Position numbers and translations under genes: made by a program
Notes under the pieces: model-generated
Told to the model about the DNA's origin: nothing
The model's input: only the letters and a program-made list of their open reading frames with translations
The model's database searches: none
Source: Pseudomonas profundi
GTDB taxonomy: Bacteria; Pseudomonadota; Gammaproteobacteria; Pseudomonadales; Pseudomonadaceae
Direction of reading: 5' to 3'
Length of the DNA: 64,000 nucleotides
Assembly (NCBI RefSeq): GCF_008638305.1
Contig: NZ_VTPZ01000006.1
Location: 124,001-188,000 of the forward strand
In this document: piece by piece, positions 41,922 to 50,740 of the stretch
Layout: the number at the start of each line of letters is the position of its first letter
How positions within the stretch are numbered: position 1 is the first letter of the stretch

Positions 41922-43397
41922 GTGAGGAAGAACAAGCCGCAACGGGCAACGAGTGATCGCTCTCCAGGCATCGATGCCGCTGCGTGGATGTTGGAAAGCG
42001 ACCCTCAACCAGCTGTCGTGCTGGATAACGACGGTTGCGTTCAGGCTCTGAATCCTGCGATGCGGGACCTGGCTGGCATTGGCCAGCCGACTGAACTGTT
42101 GCCGCCAAACTTTCTCCATCTCGCACGTGCTTGTCTGAGCCAGCAACGAGCCATTCCAGAGGTCGAAGCGCAGGCGGCGGATGGCCGGTTTCTGCTCTGG
42201 ACATTTATTCCCATCGCCGCCGTTCACCTGGTGCTGGCGCGGGGGCAGGACGCCACAGAGCGGTTGCGCCAACAACAGGATGCAACCGTCGCCAGCCGCC
42301 TCTATCGGCTGATCATCGAAAACACCACAGATCTGATTTCGCGGCACACACCAGACGGGCGTTTTCTGGACGCTTCGCCTGCGTCCTGGACCTTGTTGGG
42401 GTACTGGCCCGAGCAGCTACGCGGCACCTCTATCCAGGCGATGTTTCATCCGCTGGAAAGCGAACGCCTGCTCAAGCGCTACCGGGACGAACTGGAGCAG
42501 GAAGGCTACCTCACCGCCACTTATCGTATCCGGCACCAGCAGGGTCATTATTTGTGGTTCGAAACGGCCAGTCGCGCGATCCGCGAAACCTATACCGGCC
42601 GGGTAGTGGAGATGGTCAGCGTCTCGCGGGATATCACCGAGCGCATGCGTACAGAGGAAAGCAACCGGCGTTTGCAGGACGAGCTGGCGCATGCCGCACG
42701 GCTGGCGACTCTGGGTGAACTGGCGTCGGGGATTGCGCACGAAATGAACCAGCCGCTGGCTGCGATCATGAATTACGCCGGGGCCAGCCAGCGCTATCTC
42801 GCAGGTCTGGGGCATGTCGATGGCCGCCAGGAAAAGGTGCGCCAGGGACTGGAGCGCATCGCTAGGCATGCTGATCACGCCTCCAAAGTGATCAAGCGCT
42901 TGAGGGCCTTCCTGCGCAAGGGGCCGCGCAAGGTCCAGCGGATAAACCTTGCGGCGCTGGCGCAGGACGCCATACGTTTGTGCGCCTGGGAGGCGAGCCA
43001 GCTTCAGGTACATATAGCTGAGCAGATTCCGGACGGCTTGCCGGATGTGTACGTCGATCCGATCCTGCTCGAACAGGTCATGCTCAATCTGCTGCGTAAT
43101 GCGATTGAGGCAAACCGGGAAAACCATCCGGACAGCGCCTCGCTGATCACGCTCAGACTGGGCGTTGCGGCAGCAAAGGTCGAGATTGAAGTCGTAGACG
43201 AAGGCCCGGGCGCGACCGCTGAGCAGCTCGAGAAAATGTTCACGCCGTTTTACACCAGCAAGGCTGATGGGTTGGGCTTGGGTCTATCAATGAGTCGCGG
43301 TATCGTGGAGGACTTTGGCGGTGGGCTGAGTGCCGAGCTCGCTGATTCAGGCGGGCTGCGGCTTTATTGCTGGCTGCCGGCCGCAGAAAATAGATAA
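41922..43397 (+). CDS. PAS-domain sensor histidine kinase
   Basis: The 491-residue kinase has no membrane segment, so it should be cytosolic. An N-terminal degenerate PAS (about 15-110, VVLDNDGCVQALNPAM) is followed by a clear PAS/PAC (about 125-245, LIIENTTDLISRHTPDGRFLDASPASWTLLGY, then SVSRDITERMRTEE). HisKA has LGELASGIAHEMNQPLAA with phospho-acceptor His273. HATPase has NLLRNAIEANR and GLGLGLSMSRGIVEDFGG. The start is GTG 41922. The layout resembles FixL/TodS/StyS-type sensors of hydrophobic compounds. The response regulator follows 20 bp downstream. Confidence 0.9.
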   Translation: MRKNKPQRATSDRSPGIDAAAWMLESDPQPAVVLDNDGCVQALNPAMRDLAGIGQPTELLPPNFLHLARACLSQQRAIPEVEAQAADGRFLLWTFIPIAAVHLVLARGQDATERLRQQQDATVASRLYRLIIENTTDLISRHTPDGRFLDASPASWTLLGYWPEQLRGTSIQAMFHPLESERLLKRYRDELEQEGYLTATYRIRHQQGHYLWFETASRAIRETYTGRVVEMVSVSRDITERMRTEESNRRLQDELAHAARLATLGELASGIAHEMNQPLAAIMNYAGASQRYLAGLGHVDGRQEKVRQGLERIARHADHASKVIKRLRAFLRKGPRKVQRINLAALAQDAIRLCAWEASQLQVHIAEQIPDGLPDVYVDPILLEQVMLNLLRNAIEANRENHPDSASLITLRLGVAAAKVEIEVVDEGPGATAEQLEKMFTPFYTSKADGLGLGLSMSRGIVEDFGGGLSAELADSGGLRLYCWLPAAENR

Positions 43398-43417
43398 GCC
43401 ATTCAAGGAGAAAAGCA

Positions 43418-44056
43418 ATGCCCGGGACGCCACAGCAGGTCGTTTACGTGGTGGATGATGACCAGGGATTGCTTGATTCCACGCTCTGGTTGCTCGAATC
43501 GGTCGGTCTGCAAGGTGTGCCTTTCACTAGCGGCCGTGCTTTTCTTGAAGCCTGTGATCCCTGTCTGCCATCCTGCGTACTGCTCGACGTCCGTATGCCA
43601 GGCATGGGTGGTCTGGCTGTTCAGGAAGCCATGCGTGAGCGCGGTATCGAGCTGCCGGTAATCTTCGTCAGCGGCCACGCGGATGTCCCCTTGGTCGTGC
43701 GGGCTTTTCGCAGCGGCGCCGTTGATTTCATTGAAAAACCCTATAACGAGCAGCTGCTGCTGGATAGTGTGCAGCGTGCGCTCAGTCTGGTTCCGTCCCA
43801 ACACGACCGCCCTGAAAAACATGAAGTGCAGTCGCGGCTGGAAAGTCTGACGCCCCGTGAACGCGACATCCTGCTGCCGCTCGTGCAGGGCTACAGCAAT
43901 CGTGAAATAGCCGAGCAACTCGGCATCAGCGTGAAAACCGTCGATCTGTATCGTTCGAGAGTAATGAAACGAATGCAGGCGGACAGTTTGCCGGCATTGG
44001 TGGGCATGGTTATTGGCGTGGGTGTGATCGACCCTTTCACCCTGCAAGCCCAGTAA
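43418..44056 (+). CDS. FixJ/StyR-type response regulator
   Basis: The 212-residue regulator has a receiver domain: VVYVVDDDQGLLDSTLWLLE, phospho-acceptor Asp57 in CVLLDVRMPGMGG, Ser in VSGHAD and Lys in FIEKPY. A LuxR-type HTH follows (LTPRERDILLPLVQGYSNREIAEQLGISVKTVDLYRSRVMKRM, about 147-190). AAGGAG precedes its ATG. Paired with the kinase at 41922, it should activate the divergent acyl-CoA synthetase/permease/hydrolase genes and perhaps more. Binding sites are suggested at 41846 and 41883. Confidence 0.92.
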   Translation: MPGTPQQVVYVVDDDQGLLDSTLWLLESVGLQGVPFTSGRAFLEACDPCLPSCVLLDVRMPGMGGLAVQEAMRERGIELPVIFVSGHADVPLVVRAFRSGAVDFIEKPYNEQLLLDSVQRALSLVPSQHDRPEKHEVQSRLESLTPRERDILLPLVQGYSNREIAEQLGISVKTVDLYRSRVMKRMQADSLPALVGMVIGVGVIDPFTLQAQ

Positions 44057-44140
44057 CAGCGGCAGCGGTGAGATCCATGGCTTAGCGCCAGGGCCGGCGG
44101 GCTGCGGAGCAAGGTAGCCCAGGAATTGAGCAAAGCCGGA

Positions 44141-44181
44141 AAACAAAAAAGGCAGATCAATGGTTAGATTGATCTGCCTTT
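44141..44181 (-). terminator. Terminator of tRNA-fMet
   Basis: AAAGGCAGATCAAT (44148-44161) and ATTGATCTGCCTTT (44168-44181) form a 14-bp perfect stem. On the minus strand the stem is followed by a run of T (A tract at 44141-44150 on the plus strand), giving a strong Rho-independent terminator 8 bp after the tRNA. Confidence 0.85.
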
Positions 44182-44188
44182 ACTTGTC

Positions 44189-44265
<77 letters not shown>

Positions 44266-44519
44266 TCTGTGGCGGCCATTCTACGGAATAAGGCCGAGCT
44301 GTCAAGCACTTGAAGTAAAAAGAATTTTTTAGACGGGTAAGGCAGTCCCAGTGCTCCGCTGATCTGCCCGTCGATTTGATCAGAAGTCGCCGGATGGTGC
44401 TGGCTCCGAGCTTGGTGGCCATTTAATGACCTCTACGTCTGGCGCTGCCAGCACGCTTAGCGGATACTCCTGAAATGGCGAACAAAGTTCGCGGACAGGA
44501 TATTGGCCGGGGGGGTGAC

Positions 44520-45707
44520 ATGGATGTAGCCGACAACCGATTCGGAGTTTCTCCCTTTTGGGGCGAATTCAGGAATCACGCGCAGGAAAGGGCATTCCGC
44601 GAACATATGCAGCCGGCCATGGTTCGGCATATGCGTGTTGCCACCAAGGTGTGGGGTACCTTGCTGCTGCTGTTTGGGATCATAGATTACGTGGCGCTTG
44701 GTTTGTCCCCAGTGTTTATCATTCTGACAACGGCGCGAGTTGTGCTTTCAGCGTTTATCTTCGGTTATGGCTATCTGCTGCTCAGCAAGCCCCATCTGGC
44801 CACAGCAGGGCATAGCACCATGGCCTTGCAAATCGGCGGTTTCGGTTTTTTTTACCTCATATACTTCCTTCGTCCTGAGATCGCTGCTTTCACTGTCGCG
44901 GTGATAGGGCTGCTTTTCATCTCGATGTTTGTCTTCGTGCCAAACAGGTTGCCGTACTCCGCTATAGCTGCCTTGCTGGGGCTGGCCGGCACCTTGTTGT
45001 CCATGATCGTCAATGACCGGCCAGCCGGTGTGGTCATAGGTGCGTTTTTTCTGTTGATGTTGCCTATTCTTGTTGGTTTTTTTGCGACCCAACGGTTGCA
45101 GATTGTGCAGCGTCAGCAATACGCGATGTTCACTCGAGCCAATGAAGCGAACGTGGAGCTGCAAGCCGAAATCGAACGACGCAGGGTGTTGGAGCAGGAG
45201 CTGAAGCGTCAGGCCACCACCGACCCGCTAACAGGCCTGTTTAATCGACGCCAATACGAGATGCTGTTTGACCGTGAGTGTGAACGCAGCAAACGCAATG
45301 GTAGCCGTCTTTCGCTATGTGTCGCGGATATCGATTTCTTCAAGCGGGTCAATGATGAATATGGTCACGATGCCGGCGACCAGGTGCTAAAGCATGTTGC
45401 GGATCTGCTTGGTAACGCGCTAAGGCAATCTGACATCATCGGGCGCTTTGGCGGCGAGGAGTTCATTCTGTTGCTGCCAGATACGGGACTTGCAGACGCT
45501 GAGGTTGTTATCAACCGTCTCCGTCAAAAGCTGGAAGCCGCGCCCCTGTCCATAGCCGGCCATCATATTGGTGTTACAGCCACCTTTGGTCTGACTGAGG
45601 TGTGCAAGGATGACCACACTATTGAAGACGTAATCAGGCGTGCCGATAAAGCACTCTATGAGGGGAAGACTGGGGGACGTAATCGTGTGGTTCCGGTGCC
45701 CTGTTGA
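44520..45707 (+). CDS. Membrane diguanylate cyclase (first of a tandem pair)
   Basis: The roughly 395-residue protein has an N-terminal six-helix membrane domain (about 40-200; WGTLLLLFGIIDYVALGL, GIDLLFISMFVFVP-like helices), a coiled coil (NEANVELQAEIERRRVLEQELKRQA) and a GGDEF domain with signature GGEEF at about 311-315. RQSD five residues ahead is an intact RxxD inhibitory site. It should make c-di-GMP with product feedback. GGGGGGTGAC upstream of ATG 44520 favours it over ATG 44475. The input signal is unknown. Confidence 0.88.
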   Translation: MDVADNRFGVSPFWGEFRNHAQERAFREHMQPAMVRHMRVATKVWGTLLLLFGIIDYVALGLSPVFIILTTARVVLSAFIFGYGYLLLSKPHLATAGHSTMALQIGGFGFFYLIYFLRPEIAAFTVAVIGLLFISMFVFVPNRLPYSAIAALLGLAGTLLSMIVNDRPAGVVIGAFFLLMLPILVGFFATQRLQIVQRQQYAMFTRANEANVELQAEIERRRVLEQELKRQATTDPLTGLFNRRQYEMLFDRECERSKRNGSRLSLCVADIDFFKRVNDEYGHDAGDQVLKHVADLLGNALRQSDIIGRFGGEEFILLLPDTGLADAEVVINRLRQKLEAAPLSIAGHHIGVTATFGLTEVCKDDHTIEDVIRRADKALYEGKTGGRNRVVPVPC

Positions 45708-45752
45708 AATCTAGCTGGAACAAAGCGTAGCGCGCAAGGAAGCGAAGTTCGG

Positions 45753-46991
45753 ATGACGGATGTTGAAACACTGCCTGACGAGGTTGCCGTACGGGCTCTG
45801 AAAGTCGAAGCTGGACAGGCCGCCCGGCGCTGGCGTATCAGCGGTTGGACCGGAGAGTTTCGGGATCCGGAGCAGGAGCGGGCCTACCTGGATAAGCATC
45901 AACGCACCATTGCACGGCAATTGCGCATCGCTCTTGCAGTGTGGGCCGGTTTGCTGCTGCTTTTTATCCTGCCGGATTTCGAGTCTTTGGGTAACACGCC
46001 TGGTTTCTGGATCAGCGTGGCCATTCGCCTTTCGGTTATTTCCGTTCTGGCGTTCTTCGCCTGGCAAGTCAAACGCAAGCCCGTATTAGCCACTCAAGCG
46101 CGATGGATCAGTTGCCTCGAAGTTGCCGGCATGACCGTCTTTCTGCTTGTTTATCCGCTTCGCCCTGAGTTATCGAGCTGGGCTTTCACCCTGACGCTGA
46201 TCATCCTGATCTCGGTATTCGTCTACGTTCCCAGTCGCGTCCCGGCAATGCTCCTCGTGACTCTGTATATGGCCCTGAGCACTCTCTGCATGATCCATTA
46301 CGTCGCCCCGAAGACCCCGATTGAGCTCTTCGCCCTATTTGTCGTGACATTAATGCCGATAGGGCTCGGCTGGGGCACAGCGATGCGCACCCAGGTACTG
46401 CAGCGTAGGCAGTTTGCGTTGTGGCAGCAGGCCCAGGAAGTCAACGTAACTCTGTCCCGGGAGATAGAGGAACGCTCCCGTCTACAAGCAGCACTGGTGC
46501 ATCAGGCCACTACGGACGCGTTGACCGGACTGAACAATCGCCGCCAATACGAAGCGTTGTTCCAATACGAACTTAACCGTTCGTTGCGCAGCGGGCAGCC
46601 GCTGTGCCTGTGCATTATCGATCTGGATCATTTCAAACAGATCAATGACACATGGGGGCATGCAACCGGTGATGATGTGCTGAAACGGATAGGGCAGCTG
46701 TGTCGGGATTCCTTCCGAGCCACGGATATCCTCGGTCGCTTGGGCGGGGAAGAGTTTGTGGCCTTGCTCCCTGAAACGGACCTGCCGACTGCATTGGTGG
46801 TCGCTCAACGCTTCGTCGACAAGCTGGCCACGACAACCATTAGCGAAGCCATTCCAGAGCTGAGAATCACGGCTACGGTCGGGCTGGCGCAGCGCGATAA
46901 CGAGAGCCATCTCGATGCGATCCTCCAGCGCGCCGACAAGGCGCTTTATACCGGTAAGAACGCTGGACGCAATCAAGTCGTGGCTGGCTGA
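45753..46991 (+). CDS. Membrane diguanylate cyclase (second of a tandem pair)
   Basis: The 412-residue paralogue of the upstream gene has the same plan: FRDPEQERAYLDKHQRTIARQLRIALAVWAGLLLLFILPDF (against FREHMQPAMVRHMRVATKVWGTLLLLFGIIDY upstream), six TM helices and a short coiled coil. The GGDEF domain has LGGEEF at about 330-335 and RATD as inhibitory site. Gene order and equal architecture point to tandem duplication, though the sequences have drifted. It lies 45 bp after the first copy, so co-transcription is likely. Confidence 0.88.
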   Translation: MTDVETLPDEVAVRALKVEAGQAARRWRISGWTGEFRDPEQERAYLDKHQRTIARQLRIALAVWAGLLLLFILPDFESLGNTPGFWISVAIRLSVISVLAFFAWQVKRKPVLATQARWISCLEVAGMTVFLLVYPLRPELSSWAFTLTLIILISVFVYVPSRVPAMLLVTLYMALSTLCMIHYVAPKTPIELFALFVVTLMPIGLGWGTAMRTQVLQRRQFALWQQAQEVNVTLSREIEERSRLQAALVHQATTDALTGLNNRRQYEALFQYELNRSLRSGQPLCLCIIDLDHFKQINDTWGHATGDDVLKRIGQLCRDSFRATDILGRLGGEEFVALLPETDLPTALVVAQRFVDKLATTTISEAIPELRITATVGLAQRDNESHLDAILQRADKALYTGKNAGRNQVVAG

Positions 46992-47000
46992 TCGGTTACA

Positions 47001-47270
47001 CTAGGGTCTGTTGCCGTTTCGGCACGGCCGCGATGGAGGCCCGTTCGGCGCAGAACAAGACGCGAGGAGTGAAGTTTGGTTGTGCCAAATAAGCGACGAG
47101 TAATGCAGTGCTGCGCCAAACGGGCCCCGTCCCTTCGGGTTGCGTGGCAAATGACGCCATGCGGCGTTGCGAGACTTGGCAAGGGAACAACCATTACCTG
47201 CGTCCCGCGCCTTGCCTGGCGTCATTTGACCCAGCAACGCGGCTCGCGACGAAACGGCAACAGCCCCTAG
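47001..47270. mobile_element. MITE-like element with CTAG target duplication
   Basis: CTAG at 47001-47004 and 47267-47270 flank 17-bp terminal inverted repeats, GGTCTGTTGCCGTTTCG (47005-47021) and its complement at 47250-47266 with one mismatch. Inside are two further stem pairs: 47038-47053 with 47111-47126 (15 of 16) and CAAATGACGCCA 47148-47159 with its exact complement 47217-47228. No transposase fits. The CTAG duplication suggests mobilisation by an IS5-family transposase, which is inference. Confidence 0.75.
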
Positions 47271-47285
47271 CCGGGCCCGTTTAAG

Positions 47286-48347
47286 GTGTCCGGTGTGCGC
47301 AAGATAATCCATGTTGACTGTGACTGTTTCTACGCAGCGATCGAAATGCGGGATGACCCGCGCCTGCGTGGTCGTCCGTTGGCAGTGGGGGGCGATCCGG
47401 ACAAGCGTGGCGTGGTCGCGACCTGTAATTATGAGGCGCGCGCCTATGGCGTTCGCTCGGCCATGGCGTCCGGCTATGCCAAAAAGCTGTGCCCCGATTT
47501 GCTGATCGTGCCGCCGCGCATGGCGGTTTATCGGGAAGCTTCTGCTGCAATCCACGCCATCTTTACCGACTACACAGCGCTGATCCAGCCGTTGTCGCTC
47601 GACGAAGCCTACCTCGATGTTTCAGACAGCACTGCCTGCCGTGGCAGCGCAACGCTGATCGCCGAAAGCATTCGCCAGCGGGTGCGCGAGGGTCTGGGGA
47701 TTACCGTTTCCGCTGGCGTGGCACCGAACAAGTTTCTGGCAAAGATCGCCAGCGACTGGAACAAGCCTGACGGGCTGAAGGTGATTTTGCCGGACGAGAT
47801 AGACTCATTTATCCAGACATTGCCGGTGGAACGTCTGCATGGCGTGGGGAAAGTTACCGCCGCGCGTCTGCGCAAGCTCGGCATCGACTTGTGCGGCGAG
47901 CTGTTGCCCTGGCGCAAGCAGGATCTGGTCAAGGAGTTTGGCAGTTTCGGGGAGCGACTCTGGCAACTGGCGCGGGGTATTGATGACCGTCCCGTGATCG
48001 TTGAGAGCACGCGCCAGTCGGTCAGCGTCGAAAATACCTATGATCAGGATTTACCGGACCTGAACGCCTGCTTCGAAGCGCTTGGGCCCTTGCTGGAAAA
48101 GCTTGCCCAGCGTGTCGGGCGTTTGCAGGACGGCTACCGGGCGAGCAAGCCCTTCGTCAAACTCAAGTTCAATGACTTCACCCAGACGACATTGGAGCAG
48201 GCTGGCGCGCCCATCACCCCGGAAGGCTACCGGGACCTGACCGCGCAGGCGTATGCGCGTGGCCTCAAGCCGGTGCGCCTGATAGGTGTTGGCGTGCGCC
48301 TGGATAATGCGAGCACTCTGTTAGGCGAGCAGCTGAGCCTGTTTTAA
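47286..48347 (+). CDS. dinB: DNA polymerase IV
   Basis: The 353-residue Y-family translesion polymerase opens KIIHVDCDCFYAAIEMRDDPRLRGRPLAVGG, with catalytic Asp in VDCDCFYAA and Asp/Glu in PLSLDEAYLDVS. It has the tandem helix-hairpin-helix region (RLHGVGKVTAARLRKLGI), the little-finger domain, and ends QLSLF, a standard beta-clamp-binding motif. Length equals the family norm. The start is GTG 47286, only 15 bp after the MITE-like element, so the element may carry or have displaced its promoter; no LexA box was recognised. Confidence 0.96.
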   Translation: MSGVRKIIHVDCDCFYAAIEMRDDPRLRGRPLAVGGDPDKRGVVATCNYEARAYGVRSAMASGYAKKLCPDLLIVPPRMAVYREASAAIHAIFTDYTALIQPLSLDEAYLDVSDSTACRGSATLIAESIRQRVREGLGITVSAGVAPNKFLAKIASDWNKPDGLKVILPDEIDSFIQTLPVERLHGVGKVTAARLRKLGIDLCGELLPWRKQDLVKEFGSFGERLWQLARGIDDRPVIVESTRQSVSVENTYDQDLPDLNACFEALGPLLEKLAQRVGRLQDGYRASKPFVKLKFNDFTQTTLEQAGAPITPEGYRDLTAQAYARGLKPVRLIGVGVRLDNASTLLGEQLSLF

Positions 48348-48781
48348 GGGGCCTTGCGTGCGCACGACGGACACAGGTGGTTCTCGCCACGCGGCTTCCA
48401 GCCCAGTTCGCCGATACGTTCGACGGCCTTGGCGGTTCGTTGATCGAGTCCATCCTTGTCGTTGATCAGAAACTCAAAGGCCTGATCCTTACCGCACTCG
48501 TCGCAGGTCACCGACCAGCCCAGCACGGATTTGCCGCGCAGGTCCGGACCTCTTGCCGTTGCTGTCCATTGGCCGGGTGGGCTGAGCAGATAGCGCACCT
48601 TGTCGGCAATCAGCGGCAGCGGCAGATCGCGGCTACCCTTGACGGTGCAAATCAGTTTATCGCCACTTTGTATGCCGCCACCCTGTCCGGTGACCTGATA
48701 CAGCCCGCTGGCAAGTGTGCGGCACTCGATCAGCGTGTGGGAGGGGTTAAGCGCGGTGCGCCGGAAGTCATGTTCAGCCAT
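48344..48781 (-). CDS. Conserved hypothetical zinc-ribbon protein
   Basis: The 145-residue protein is convergent with dinB and overlaps its stop by 4 bp. It has an N-terminal beta-rich part (LIECRTLASGLYQVTGQGGGIQSGDKLICTVKGSRDLPLPLIADKVRYLLSPPGQW). Four cysteines in CDECGKDQAF and HLCPSCARKAP at the C terminus look like a split zinc ribbon. I do not recognise a function; proteins like it are known only as pseudomonad conserved hypotheticals. Confidence 0.75.
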   Translation of the reverse strand: MAEHDFRRTALNPSHTLIECRTLASGLYQVTGQGGGIQSGDKLICTVKGSRDLPLPLIADKVRYLLSPPGQWTATARGPDLRGKSVLGWSVTCDECGKDQAFEFLINDKDGLDQRTAKAVERIGELGWKPRGENHLCPSCARKAP

Positions 48782-48919
48782 GGGAGTCCTGTCGTTATCT
48801 AGGCGACGATGATAACACCGGTGCAGGGTGGCATATCACCGAGCTCACTGATAGTCGGTGTCGCTTGCCGGGGCGTATATGCTGAAACGCTTCCTACAAC
48901 GCATACAAGAGGACTCGCC

Positions 48920-49702
48920 ATGAAAGTAATGGAACTGTTTGATCTGACCGGTAAGGTTGCCTTGATAACCGGTGGCACCAAGGGGCTCGGCCTGCAGATG
49001 GCAGAAGCACTGGGTGAGCAGGGCGCAAAAATTTTCCTCAACGCGCGTAATGCCAGCGAAGTAGAAGAAGTGGTGGCGCAGCTGAATGCGCGTGGTATTG
49101 AGGCAGGCGGGATCGCCTGCGATCTTGGCAAGCTGGATACCGATCCGGTCAAAACACTGGTGGACGCCGCCGAAGCACGCTTTGGCACTGTCGATATCCT
49201 GATCAACAACGCCGGCACCAGCTGGGGACAGCCAGCCGCGGAGCATAGCTACGAAGGTTGGCAGAAGGTCATGGGGCTGAACGTCGATGTGTGCTTTCTA
49301 ATGGCTCAGGAAGTGGGGCGCCGGTTTATGATTCCGCGCCAGTCGGGCAAGATCATCAACATCGCATCCATCGCCGGCTTCAAGGGCAATCGCCCGAATA
49401 CCGGGATATTCACCGTGGCCTACAACACCAGCAAGGCTGCGGCGATCAACCTGACTCGTGCTCTTGCCGGAGAGTGGGGCCCGCACAACATCAACGTCAA
49501 TGCGATCTGCCCCGGTTATTTTCCGACCAAAATGGCCAAGGGTCTGGAGCGCGTGACTGAGGTAATCAAGCAGGGTACGCCTCTGGGTCGCGTAGGCGGC
49601 GAAGATGATATCAAGGGTCTTGCACTGTTCTTCGCCAGTGAAGCGTCCCGTCATGTCACCGGCCAGGCGGTTGCGGTTGATGGTGGTAATTCTGTGGTCT
49701 GA
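48920..49702 (+). CDS. SDR-family oxidoreductase
   Basis: This 260-residue classical SDR has the cofactor loop ITGGTKGLG (16-24), NNAG (about 96-99), NIASIAGFKGN and Tyr/Lys in AYNTSKAA, ending VTGQAVAVDGGNSVV. NAR after beta-2 suggests NADP(H). Related proteins include PhaB/FabG-like and gluconate dehydrogenases; RhlG-like activity is another option. ATG 48920 follows AGAGGACTC; an ORF extension to 48809 has no family sequence. It is a single-gene unit, not part of the catabolic island. Confidence 0.9.
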   Translation: MKVMELFDLTGKVALITGGTKGLGLQMAEALGEQGAKIFLNARNASEVEEVVAQLNARGIEAGGIACDLGKLDTDPVKTLVDAAEARFGTVDILINNAGTSWGQPAAEHSYEGWQKVMGLNVDVCFLMAQEVGRRFMIPRQSGKIINIASIAGFKGNRPNTGIFTVAYNTSKAAAINLTRALAGEWGPHNINVNAICPGYFPTKMAKGLERVTEVIKQGTPLGRVGGEDDIKGLALFFASEASRHVTGQAVAVDGGNSVV

Positions 49703-49712
49703 TTACGACTGA

Positions 49713-50165
49713 TCAGGACTGTGAGGGCGCGACACCCGTGCTGAGTTGTCCGGCTGCGCGCTCCACCTCTTCCTTGTGCTCCTGTTCCAGTGCCTGCATC
49801 TGTTGTTCATGTTGCTGGCGCTCGGTGCGCGGCAGGTCCTTCCATTGCTGGTGCGTCGGGATATGCGCGGTGGCATCGTAGATGACCTCGAACACGCCGA
49901 CGTCCAGATCAGTGCGGCGCGGGCCGCTGTAGTTGTCCAGCAGAACCTTGATGCGAATGGAGCCTTCTACAAGCGGCAATTGACCGTTGAGCAGGCTCTG
50001 CGCGAGGAACTGGATATCCTGCGCGAGCCGTTCGTTGCGCCCACGCTCCTGTTCGGCTTTTGCTTGCCTGGCGTCCCATACCTTGCGCCAGAGCACATAG
50101 GCGTAGAGTGCCAGGGCGGTAATGATGATCAGGCCGGCGATTGCCAGCCAGTTAGTCGCACTCAT
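49713..50165 (-). CDS. DUF2489-domain membrane-anchored protein
   Basis: The 150-residue protein has one N-terminal TM helix (NWLAIAGLIIITALALYAYVLW). A coiled-coil/soluble part follows with KAEQERGRNERLAQDIQFLAQSLLNGQLPLVEGSIRIKVLLDNYSG, the DUF2489 signature, and a charged tail (QQQMQAL-type helix, EQEHKEEVERAAGQL). Function is unknown. It ends convergent to the SDR gene and starts 3 bp downstream of the LEA-2 lipoprotein gene. Confidence 0.85.
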   Translation of the reverse strand: MSATNWLAIAGLIIITALALYAYVLWRKVWDARQAKAEQERGRNERLAQDIQFLAQSLLNGQLPLVEGSIRIKVLLDNYSGPRRTDLDVGVFEVIYDATAHIPTHQQWKDLPRTERQQHEQQMQALEQEHKEEVERAAGQLSTGVAPSQS

Positions 50166-50168
50166 AAA

Positions 50169-50642
50169 TCAGAATCTCATGTCGGACGGGTCCAGAGTCC
50201 CGTGTTCTTGCAAGGTCAGTTTGGGGGACCAGAACATACCGGTGCTGATATGTCCTTCGATCCGATAGCTGACCGGTTGTTGGCGTTCTACCAGCTTGAT
50301 CAGATCGCCAAGATGCCGCCACAGGTTCGAGCGCACATCCAGTTCGAAGTATTCCGAGCCATAGGCCGGGACGTCGAAGGGCTGATTGGTCACGCCGGTG
50401 GCTAGCTTTGAGTCATTGAGATAGACGCGATAATGCATGCCCCGGACGGGGAGGTTGCGGTCATTCGGATTATCGACCCGCAAGCGCAGACGGAAGGACT
50501 GTTCCCACAAGTTACTCTGCAGCATTTCCAGATTCGCCAGATGGATTTCCGGTTTGCTATAGCCCTGACTGAACACCGCGCAGCCAGATAGCCACAGTAT
50601 GCTCGCCAACAAGCTCATCCTGCCGCAAATACGCATGTACAT
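50169..50642 (-). CDS. LEA type 2 (WHy-domain) lipoprotein
   Basis: The 157-residue protein has a lipoprotein signal with lipobox LSGC (Cys21 from the MYMRI start). A WHy/LEA14 beta-sandwich follows: IHLANLEMLQSNLWEQSFRLRLRVDNPNDRNLPVRGMHYRVYLNDSKLATGVTNQPFDVPAYGSEYFELDV. Bacterial members are envelope proteins linked to stress tolerance, but the role is not settled. It forms a two-gene unit with the DUF2489 gene. ATG 50636 is an alternative start. Confidence 0.87.
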   Translation of the reverse strand: MYMRICGRMSLLASILWLSGCAVFSQGYSKPEIHLANLEMLQSNLWEQSFRLRLRVDNPNDRNLPVRGMHYRVYLNDSKLATGVTNQPFDVPAYGSEYFELDVRSNLWRHLGDLIKLVERQQPVSYRIEGHISTGMFWSPKLTLQEHGTLDPSDMRF

Positions 50643-50740
50643 TGTCGACTCCTCCAGGTGAATCTCGAGCCGTCAGCGGTGTTGTCTGGCGGCCCGCGCC
50701 TGTCCATACTAACCGCTAATCGCTGCCAGGGAGTGACAAT

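Noticed and set aside
47076-47270. Short ORFs inside the MITE-like element
   Set aside because: The reading frame follows the inverted repeats and ends in the terminal repeat; such ORFs travel with the element and give no evidence of a protein.
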